From positions 1 to 5,543 of the forward strand of contig JAJYXX010000432.1 in assembly GCA_021801545.1 (NCBI GenBank): a DNA stretch of 5,543 bases, read 5' to 3'. The DNA comes from Chloroflexota bacterium. GTDB taxonomy: Bacteria > Chloroflexota > Limnocylindria > Limnocylindrales > CSP1-4. This document shows, in pieces, positions 1-4,697 of this stretch. The notes beneath the pieces are model-generated. The model did not search any database and was not told the origin of the DNA. It was given only the letters and a program-made list of their open reading frames with translations. Position numbers and translations under genes: made by a program. Each line of letters opens with the position of its first letter. Position 1 is the first letter of the stretch.

Positions 1-70
1 GATCAACGCCATCTGGTTCACCGACAAGGCGGCCGCCCGGGCGCAGGTCGACGCGATCAAGCCGCGCTGA
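1..70 (+). CDS. 3' end of an unidentified gene
   Basis: Reading from base 2, an open frame ends in TGA at 68-70 and gives 22 residues, INAIWFTDKAAARAQVDAIKPR. The segment looks like the amphipathic C-terminal helix of a soluble protein (FTDKAAARAQVDAIK), and hairpins follow the stop, which is consistent with a real gene end. Too little is visible to assign a family. The frame is preferred because the other two plus frames give no sensible C-terminus next to the downstream hairpin. The gene converges on the muramidase gene at 307-2283. Confidence 0.55.
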   Translation, partial: INAIWFTDKAAARAQVDAIKPR

Positions 71-94
71 CGCCCAGCCCCGCGGGAGATCCCT

Positions 95-128
95 GGCCGG
101 CTCACCCCGCTACATCCACGAGCCGGCC
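95..128 (+). terminator. terminator-like hairpin after the left-edge gene
   Basis: GGCCGGCTC (95-103) and GAGCCGGCC (120-128) are perfect 9-bp inverted arms around a 16-nt loop, starting 24 nt after the stop codon at 70. There is no T-tract, so this is either a U-less hairpin terminator or a 3' mRNA-stabilising structure. A second copy of the right arm at 133-141 can pair with the same left arm. Confidence 0.45.
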
Positions 129-144
129 CCCCGAGCCGGCCCCC
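120..144. repeat. 12-bp direct repeat GAGCCGGCCCCC, two copies
   Basis: GAGCCGGCCCCC occurs at 120-131 and again at 133-144, separated by one C. Both copies can act as the right arm of the hairpin starting at 95. It looks like a local tandem duplication; no further copies were noticed in the window. Confidence 0.6.
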
Positions 145-241
145 GTCGCGTCCCTTGGCCGCCTCCGCCGAATCCTTGGTCGCGTCGGGTCGTCTTCAGC
201 GACGCTCTTATGGCGCTAGGGTGGGAAGACTCTGTTGGGGA

Positions 242-285
242 GTGGGCCCCCAGTACCCACGCTTGATGGCACCGGTGGCGCCATC
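242..285 (-). terminator. paired hairpins downstream of the muramidase gene
   Basis: GATGGC (265-270) pairs with GCCATC (280-285), and after one mismatch CC (272-273) pairs with GG (277-278), giving a compact hairpin 21 nt past the muramidase stop. Next to it GTGGG (242-246) pairs with CCCAC (256-260). No U-run follows on the minus strand. The position and the convergent gene arrangement suggest a transcription end; intrinsic termination is unproven. Confidence 0.4.
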
Positions 286-306
286 GCGAACCGGCTGCTC
301 AGGCTG

Positions 307-2283
307 TCAGCGGACCGAATAGCGCTCGAAGCGGGTCGGGACGCTGTTCGCGTTGTACGGCGTGGGGTTCGCCCAGGCGCGCACCCGCCACTCGCCGCGC
401 GACGGCCACCTGAAGGCGAGCCTCGCATAGCCAGCCGAATCGTCGTACGCGTTGCGCGTCGTGACACGGACCCAGCGTCCGGACGTGAACTTCCAGAACT
501 CGAATGTCACCTTCGCCGCCGGCAGCTCCGGCCGAGCCGGTCGGACGAGCGTGTACATGCTCGAGGTGGCACCGAGCCGGGTGACGAACACGCCCGTGCT
601 CGTCGGTCGGAGGAACGCCAGCTGGCGGACGACGACCCGGACGACGTTGCTCGTCCCGGCCCCGAGATCGGGCGCCCCGGCGAAGACCGCGCGGTAGTAC
701 AGGTTCGTGGGCGGTCGATAGGCGAAGCTCGCGACCCCCGACGCGTCCGTCGTGAGCGTCGCGATCGGCTCCCAGGACTGGCCGTCCCGGGTGCCCTCGA
801 GGACGAACGTCCGGTTCGCCCCGTTTGTCCCGAAGGTGATCGTGAGGTTCACGCCAGTCGCCCAGAGGATCGCGCTCGACGAGGTCGAGATCGTGATCTG
901 GGCCGGCTCGGTGAGCGTGAACGGGACTGGAGCACTGGCGCCGCCGCCCGGGGGCTCGTTCACGACAGTCAGCGCGCCCGTACCCGGCGAGGCGGTGAGT
1001 ACGGCGGGCACGATCGCCGTCAGCTGGGTCGGCGAGACGTAGGTCGTGGCGAGCGCCGTCCCGTTCCAGAAGGCGGCGGACACGCCCGAGGCGAAGTTGG
1101 TGCCCTGGATCGACACGGCCAGATCGCCGCTGCCGGCCGGCGCGCTGGCCGGCGCGATGTCGGCGAGGATCGGCGACGGGTTCAGCGGTAGGGCGGCATA
1201 GTTGAATGTGACGGCGGTCAGGTCGAGGCCGTTGTAGCGGTCGAGATCGACGCAGCCGGAGATTCCCGGCACCGAGCCGCAGTCGTCGTACTGCCAGAAC
1301 GTCCAGCCGCGCCCGCCCCAGTTGTTGGCCGGGACGGTCGGGCTCGCCACGAACCAGTGGGCGACCCACAGGACCGCGTAGCCCTGGTCGGCGAACATCG
1401 TCGTGTCGCCCATCGAGTTCTTCCAGAAGTTCGGGCTCGTGTAGATCATCGGCCGGACCCCGAGCCTCGCGTAGACCTCGCCGAGCCACGCGCCGACCCA
1501 CGCCTGGAGGGCGCTCGTGGACAGCCCGCCGTTCTGTTCCAGGTCGAGGGCCGGAACGAGGTCGCCCGGGAGCAGCCCGGCGTTCGCGACGTACCAGTCG
1601 GCCTCCAGGACGGCGTCGTTGGGGTCGCTCGAGGGCGTGGCGTAGTGGTAGGCGCCGACCGATAGCCCGACCGCTCGGGCGCCCGCGTGATTGGCCGCGT
1701 ACATCGGGTCGAGGAACGATTGGCCCTGGGTCGCCTTCATGATCACGAAGCGCTTGCCCGAGCCGGCCACTTGCGGCCAGTCGATCGCCTCCTGCCAGTG
1801 GCTGACGTCGATCCCCTCGAGAAAGGGCCCCGGCTGAGGCGTGACCGACGGTTGAGGCGTGACCGACGGTTGAGGCGTGACCGACGGTTGAGGGCTGTCC
1901 GACGGCTGAGGAGAACTCGACGGCTGGGGAGAGCTCGACGGCTGAAAGAGGCCCGTCGCCGCGTACACGACCCCCACGCCGTACAGCGACGAGACGCTCG
2001 TGCCGTTGACGGCAATGACCGTGTACCAGGTATTCCCCGCGACCGACGTCACGCACGTGGCCGACCACGAGTCGCCAGACACCGTTCCGCTCGTGGTGAC
2101 CACGGTTCCAGTCGGGATGACGGCCAGGATCGAGGCCGAGATCGAGGGCGTCGCTCGGAGATTGACGGAGCAATTCGCGGCGTAGTCAGAGTCGGCCGAG
2201 GCAACGCCCGGCGCGAGCGGAAGGACCGCCACGGTGACGAGGAGCGCGACGACGCCCGGGAGCCGCGAGCGATGGAGGCGCAT
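307..2283 (-). CDS. secreted multidomain GH25 N-acetylmuramidase (lysozyme)
   Basis: Predicted 658-residue exported peptidoglycan hydrolase that would cleave the MurNAc-GlcNAc beta-1,4 bond. Residues 1-30 are a Sec signal peptide (basic MRLHRSR start, hydrophobic core, likely cleavage after GVASA). Residues about 33-113 resemble a bacterial SH3 domain (NLRATPS) with Cys38 and Cys77. Residues 115-150 are a six-unit PSxxPQ linker. The GH25 domain spans about 154-365: GIDVSHW with Asp159, the acidic pair Asp247 and Glu249 in PALDLEQ (Glu249 the expected general acid), WQY at 330-332 and VDLDRYNG at 345-352. Residues about 369-458 resemble an IPT/TIG Ig-like domain, followed by two more beta-rich segments (459-553, 554-658), the last ending in a Trp/Arg-rich motif. 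No membrane or LPXTG anchor is seen. The frame is open further upstream to 2457, but the ATG at 2283 is chosen because AGGAGG lies 7 nt before it and the signal peptide starts there. It could serve cell-wall remodelling or attack on other cells; substrate choice is inferred from the family. Confidence 0.93.
   Translation of the reverse strand: MRLHRSRLPGVVALLVTVAVLPLAPGVASADSDYAANCSVNLRATPSISASILAVIPTGTVVTTSGTVSGDSWSATCVTSVAGNTWYTVIAVNGTSVSSLYGVGVVYAATGLFQPSSSPQPSSSPQPSDSPQPSVTPQPSVTPQPSVTPQPGPFLEGIDVSHWQEAIDWPQVAGSGKRFVIMKATQGQSFLDPMYAANHAGARAVGLSVGAYHYATPSSDPNDAVLEADWYVANAGLLPGDLVPALDLEQNGGLSTSALQAWVGAWLGEVYARLGVRPMIYTSPNFWKNSMGDTTMFADQGYAVLWVAHWFVASPTVPANNWGGRGWTFWQYDDCGSVPGISGCVDLDRYNGLDLTAVTFNYAALPLNPSPILADIAPASAPAGSGDLAVSIQGTNFASGVSAAFWNGTALATTYVSPTQLTAIVPAVLTASPGTGALTVVNEPPGGGASAPVPFTLTEPAQITISTSSSAILWATGVNLTITFGTNGANRTFVLEGTRDGQSWEPIATLTTDASGVASFAYRPPTNLYYRAVFAGAPDLGAGTSNVVRVVVRQLAFLRPTSTGVFVTRLGATSSMYTLVRPARPELPAAKVTFEFWKFTSGRWVRVTTRNAYDDSAGYARLAFRWPSRGEWRVRAWANPTPYNANSVPTRFERYSVR
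1836..1943 (-). repeat. 18-bp tandem repeat encoding the muramidase linker
   Basis: Six consecutive 18-bp units in frame. The first three in plus-strand order (1836-1853, 1854-1871, 1872-1889) are identical, GAGGCGTGACCGACGGTT; the next three (1890-1907, 1908-1925, 1926-1943) are diverged but keep CGACGGCT. On the coding strand they give PSSSPQ twice, PSDSPQ, then PSVTPQ three times. This is a flexible Pro/Ser/Thr spacer between the SH3b-like and catalytic domains. Unit number can change by multiples of 18 bp without breaking the frame. Confidence 0.95.
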
Positions 2284-2290
2284 TCGGTTC

Positions 2291-2296
2291 CCTCCT
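2291..2296 (-). promoter_or_regulatory. ribosome-binding site of the muramidase gene
   Basis: CCTCCT on the plus strand reads AGGAGG on the coding strand, 7 nt before the ATG at 2283. This full-consensus site fixes the start and rejects the 58-codon upstream extension. Confidence 0.9.
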
Positions 2297-2302
2297 CTCT
2301 CC

Positions 2303-2370
2303 TGGCTGGGGTGGGAGCGGCGAAGCCGCGCTCGGACCGAACCGAGTGACCGAGGACGACGGGCCAGCCA
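2303..2370 (-). promoter_or_regulatory. possible structured mRNA leader of the muramidase gene
   Basis: Three inverted repeats nest just upstream of the ribosome-binding site. An outer 7-bp stem pairs 2303-2309 (TGGCTGG) with 2364-2370 (CCAGCCA). Inside it lie two adjacent hairpins: 2317-2321/2325-2329 (GCGGC, 3-nt loop, GCCGC) and 2331-2335/2342-2346 (CTCGG, 6-nt loop, CCGAG). The 3' arm of the outer stem ends about 6 nt before AGGAGG in the mRNA, so folding could influence translation. I do not recognise a known riboswitch. In DNA this GC-rich, short stems arise by chance fairly often. Confidence 0.3.
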
Positions 2371-2488
2371 CCAGGGTGAGACACGAACCCCCCGAGCCAC
2401 GAGTGGTCCCGGCTGAGTGCGTGCAAGGCTGCCAGCGTGGCCCGTAGCCATGGTCATCGCCCAGGCTCCGGCCGAGCAGTTGCCGACG

Positions 2489-2518
2489 ATGCTACCAGAC
2501 GGAACCGGCGCGCGTCAG
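2489..2518 (-). promoter_or_regulatory. candidate extended -10 promoter for the muramidase gene
   Basis: On the minus strand CTGACG (2518-2513; four of six matches to TTGACA) is followed by an 18-nt spacer and TAGCAT (2494-2489), preceded by TG one base upstream (TGGTAGCAT), an extended -10 form. The predicted start near 2482 would give a leader of about 200 nt. It is the best promoter match I found by eye upstream of 2283; it has not been scored against background. Confidence 0.4.
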
Positions 2519-2800
2519 TGGTTTCGCGACGCCAGTGAGCATCCCAGAGGTCTGCGCTGGCGGCCGGAACGAGGAGAAGCCATCGATCGGCCCGTGGTCG
2601 GCAACTGGCGGACCGGCTCTCCTGGCGAGCCTGATCCAGCTGGTGCATCAAATCGAGGTCGGGCCAGGGCACCCGATGACCGATCCCGCAGAACTCGGGC
2701 CGAACGCTGGGGCACGGGCTCGTTCCGATGTACCAGCAGCATCAGCGACCGCGCGGAGGCGCCTCTCCTCGCGATTCGCCGGTCACAGATCTGTCCACAG
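2519..2800. other. non-coding stretch without a recognisable gene
   Basis: Open frames on both strands here have no ribosome-binding site, no recognisable domain and biased, Arg/Pro/Ala/Ser-rich translations typical of chance frames in GC-rich DNA. Two perfect 10-bp palindromes occur: GAGGCGCCTC at 2756-2765 and ACAGATCTGT at 2785-2794. I see no tRNA, no insertion sequence ends and no repeat array. It may hold upstream regulatory DNA or decayed coding sequence. Confidence 0.5.
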
Positions 2801-2820
2801 CCCGATCGCCTCGATCTGGG
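2801..2820 (-). terminator. terminator-like hairpin of the lipoprotein gene
   Basis: CCC-GATCG (2801-2808) pairs with CGATC-t-GGG (2812-2820) through a 3-nt loop and one bulged T, an 8-bp stem 13 nt past the lipoprotein stop codon. No U-tract follows on the minus strand (the next bases are CTGTGGACAG). Position and strength support a 3'-end structure, though intrinsic termination is not certain. Confidence 0.45.
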
Positions 2821-2833
2821 TAGGGTCCGAAGA

Positions 2834-3418
2834 TCAGGCCTTCCAGGGCCGCATCTCGATGTCCCCTGGCGAGCCGGGGCTGCCGGAACAGGGCGGGACG
2901 CCGCTTGTGTCGGTCGGCGAGAGCGGCGCCGCGAGGATCCGACCCGCGCCCGACGGAAGGACGAACGCGACCGTGACCGGGGCGGCAGGAGCGGCTCCGC
3001 AGTAGTTGCCGTCCTGGACGAGGGCCTTCAGAGCGGCTCCCGACGACACCGTCACCGTCTGCGAAGCCTGCGGGGCCTTGCCGTCGATCAGGACTGCCCC
3101 CTTCCCGTCGACAAGCTGCGGCTGGAGCAGCGCCGGGATCGTGCACAACTCGCTGCCGGTGTTCTTCAGCTCGACCGTGGCGATCCGGTGCCCTGCCGCG
3201 CCCTCCCACCCGGTAATCCGCGCAGCGAGGCTGGCTGCGTCGCAGGCTCGGGCGATCGATCCGCCGGGAGTCGGCGAGGTAGACGGTGGCGACGCCGTCG
3301 CCACCGGGCTGGGCGACCCCAAGCTGGGGCTGGACGTGGCCCCTCCGGTCACGGCGCACCCGCCGACGACGAGCATGGCGAGGAGCGGGGCGATCAGGGA
3401 GCGACGCGTGGTTGTCAT
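2834..3418 (-). CDS. DUF4232-like surface lipoprotein
   Basis: A 194-residue predicted lipoprotein. The N-terminus has TTTRR, a hydrophobic stretch and the lipobox VGGC with Cys21 as the lipidated residue, so the mature protein should be anchored to the outer face of the cytoplasmic membrane. Residues about 27-53 are a Ser/Pro/Thr tether. The remaining globular part (about 55-194) has DUF4232 features: beta-rich pattern, TVELKNTGSELCTIPA, and four cysteines (59, 92, 140, 177) that could form two disulfides. DUF4232 proteins are common in actinobacteria and some other high-GC bacteria; their function is unknown and I infer none. The start is set by AGGAGG 6 nt before the ATG at 3418; the much longer frame upstream runs antisense to proC and is spurious. 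The gene points the same way as the muramidase gene, but the 550-nt gap and the hairpin between them argue for separate transcripts. Confidence 0.88.
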   Translation of the reverse strand: MTTTRRSLIAPLLAMLVVGGCAVTGGATSSPSLGSPSPVATASPPSTSPTPGGSIARACDAASLAARITGWEGAAGHRIATVELKNTGSELCTIPALLQPQLVDGKGAVLIDGKAPQASQTVTVSSGAALKALVQDGNYCGAAPAAPVTVAFVLPSGAGRILAAPLSPTDTSGVPPCSGSPGSPGDIEMRPWKA

Positions 3419-3424
3419 TGGAGG

Positions 3425-3430
3425 CCTCCT
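3425..3430 (-). promoter_or_regulatory. ribosome-binding site of the lipoprotein gene
   Basis: CCTCCT on the plus strand is AGGAGG on the coding strand, with 6 nt to the ATG at 3418. It fixes the start of the lipoprotein just before its signal sequence. Confidence 0.88.
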
Positions 3431-3585
3431 GTCGTCGAACAGGGTAGCCGACCCGCGACCAGGGCGGTGCTCATCGAGAACCCGGGTCGCCGCCGTTGTG
3501 CTCATTCGGGCGCGCCCCGCTCCTCGAAACGCGCGTGCAGCCATGCCCTGACGAGCCCGGCCGTGCCTGTCGGCGCAGCGACCGG

Positions 3586-3699
3586 TCAGCTCGTGAGCGG
3601 GTGGCGGAAGCGCAGCCCGGGAAAGCGCGCGAAGTCGCGGTCCGTCGTCACCAGCGTGGCGCCATGCTCGATCGCCAGGGCGGCCATCGGCGTCCGACA
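3586..3699 (-). pseudogene. C-terminal remnant of a PIN-domain (VapC-type) toxin
   Basis: The minus-strand frame ending at TGA 3586-3588 encodes about 35 residues containing LAIEHGATLVTTDRDF followed by ARFPGLRFRHPL. This is the signature end of VapC-family PIN ribonucleases, where the TxDxDF segment carries the last of the conserved acidic metal-binding residues. Homology seems to fade upstream of about 3690-3720. The N-terminal part with the other acidic residues is absent: further upstream on this strand lies antisense proC. The only ATG inside (3685-3687) would give 33 residues and has no evident ribosome-binding site. No antitoxin gene is visible. I read it as a relic of a toxin-antitoxin locus truncated when the proC region became its neighbour. 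A tiny functional peptide is a remote alternative. Confidence 0.72.
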
Positions 3700-3747
3700 G
3701 GGACGAACGCTGATCGTCGGGGGCCGGGCGACGGCCTCGTCCGCCGG

Positions 3748-3753
3748 TATACT
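3748..3753 (+). promoter_or_regulatory. -10 element for a leaderless proC transcript
   Basis: TATACT matches the -10 consensus at five of six positions and is the only AT-rich hexamer in this stretch. Seven bases separate it from the ATG at 3761, so transcription would start at or within a base or two of the start codon. No clear -35 box is visible at the usual spacing, and there is no properly spaced Shine-Dalgarno sequence (GCGGGA directly abuts the ATG), both compatible with leaderless expression. Confidence 0.6.
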
Positions 3754-3760
3754 CGCGGGA

Positions 3761-4681
3761 ATGTCTCCTCTCGAGAACGCGACGATCGCGACCGTCGGTT
3801 CGGGCGTCATGGCCGAGTCGATGATCGCCGGCCTGCTCCGCGGCCAGCTCGTCGAGCCGCACCAGATCGTGGCGAGCCACCCGCGCCGGGAGCGGCGCGA
3901 GCAGCTCGCCGAAACGTACGGGATCCGGGTCAGCGCCGACAACGTCGAGGCGGTCGAGGGCGCGGACGTCGTCCTGCTCGCGATCAAGCCGCAGATGCTC
4001 GCCCGCGTCGGGCGCGAGATCGGTCCGCACCTGCGACCGGGCCAGCTCGTCCTCTCGATCATCGCCGGGGCGACGACGAAGGCACTGATCGGGACGCTCG
4101 GCTACCGCCAGGTCGTCCGGAGCATGCCGAACACGCCGGCCCAGATCGGCAAGGGGATGACCGTCTGGTATGCGACGCCCGAGACGACTCCCGCCCAGCG
4201 CGCCCAGGCGAGCACGATCCTGCGCGCCCTTGGTCATGAGATCGAGGTCGACGATGAGAAGTTCGTCGCCATGGCCACCGCGGTCAGTGGGACCGGGCCG
4301 ACGTACGTCTTCCTCGTCATGGAGGCGCTCATCGACGCGGCCGTTCACCTCGGGTTCCCCCGCCACGTTGCGCACGACCTCGTGATCGAGACGCTCGAGG
4401 GGAGTGCCGCCTTCGCCCGATCGAGCGGGATGCACCCGGCGGTCCTGCGCAACATGGTCACCTCGCCGGGCGGGACGAGCGCGGCCGCCCTCCACGAGCT
4501 CGAATCGGGGCGCCTGCGGACGGTCCTCTCCGAGGCGGTCTGGGCGGCCTATCGCCGGACCGTCGAGCTCGGCGACCAACTCGAGGCGAGCCTCGCGGCC
4601 CCCGCCCCGGCCACAACCCGCGCCCCCGCCCCAGCTCTGGCCGCACCTCCCGCCACCGCCCCGGCCGACGAGCCCGCCTGA
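3761..4681 (+). CDS. proC: pyrroline-5-carboxylate reductase
   Basis: A 306-residue cytosolic enzyme catalysing the last step of proline synthesis, NAD(P)H-dependent reduction of 1-pyrroline-5-carboxylate to L-proline. The N-terminal Rossmann domain has the dinucleotide motif GSGVMAES at 13-20 and AIKPQ at 74-78. MPNTP at 122-126, SGTGPTYVF at 176-184 and the ProC signature TSPGGTSAAALHELESG at 234-250 cover the active-site and helical dimerisation region. The catalytic core ends near residue 277, the usual length for the family; residues 279-306 are an added Ala/Pro/Thr-rich tail. The frame is open upstream to 2417, but homology begins at the ATG at 3761 and a -10 box sits just before it, so that start is chosen. 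The next gene begins 16 nt after the stop, suggesting an operon. Confidence 0.96.
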   Translation: MSPLENATIATVGSGVMAESMIAGLLRGQLVEPHQIVASHPRRERREQLAETYGIRVSADNVEAVEGADVVLLAIKPQMLARVGREIGPHLRPGQLVLSIIAGATTKALIGTLGYRQVVRSMPNTPAQIGKGMTVWYATPETTPAQRAQASTILRALGHEIEVDDEKFVAMATAVSGTGPTYVFLVMEALIDAAVHLGFPRHVAHDLVIETLEGSAAFARSSGMHPAVLRNMVTSPGGTSAAALHELESGRLRTVLSEAVWAAYRRTVELGDQLEASLAAPAPATTRAPAPALAAPPATAPADEPA

Positions 4682-4697
4682 GCGGAGCCGCACCTCG

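Noticed and set aside
235..1191. 318-codon plus-strand open frame, plus other frames over 299-2350
   Set aside because: They overlap the muramidase gene, whose catalytic motifs are clear, and their Arg-rich translations are shadows of its codon bias.
1836..1943. CRISPR-like short repeats
   Set aside because: The repeats are directly tandem with no spacers, 18 bp long and in frame within a coding linker.
2370..2400. tRNA-like T-loop (GGGGGTTCGTGT on the minus strand)
   Set aside because: The bases after the loop do not pair with the G-run, and no acceptor stem or anticodon arm can be placed.
2284..2457. 58-residue N-terminal extension of the muramidase
   Set aside because: It would bury the signal peptide, lacks a ribosome-binding site, and AGGAGG sits 7 nt before the ATG at 2283.
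2284..2482. c-di-AMP (ydaO-type) riboswitch ahead of the muramidase gene
   Set aside because: The position would fit, but the conserved core segments of that riboswitch class are not recognisable in the leader.
2781..2798. Palindrome ACAGATCTGT as an operator site, and the 13-mer GGTCACAGATCTG shared with 5078-5090
   Set aside because: The palindrome does not extend beyond 10 bp, it lies just past the 3' end of the lipoprotein gene, and the second copy is inside a coding region, so chance is the simplest explanation.
2535..2830. Small genes in the muramidase-lipoprotein gap (frames at 2535-3005 plus, 2515-2742 minus, 2454-2672 minus)
   Set aside because: None has a ribosome-binding site or recognisable domain, they overlap one another, and one runs antisense into the lipoprotein gene.
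2417..3760. A 448-codon in-frame upstream extension of proC on the plus strand
   Set aside because: It is rich in Arg/Pro/Ala/Gly, runs antisense through the well-supported lipoprotein gene and across the PIN remnant, shows no domain, and ProC homology with a -10 box starts at 3761.
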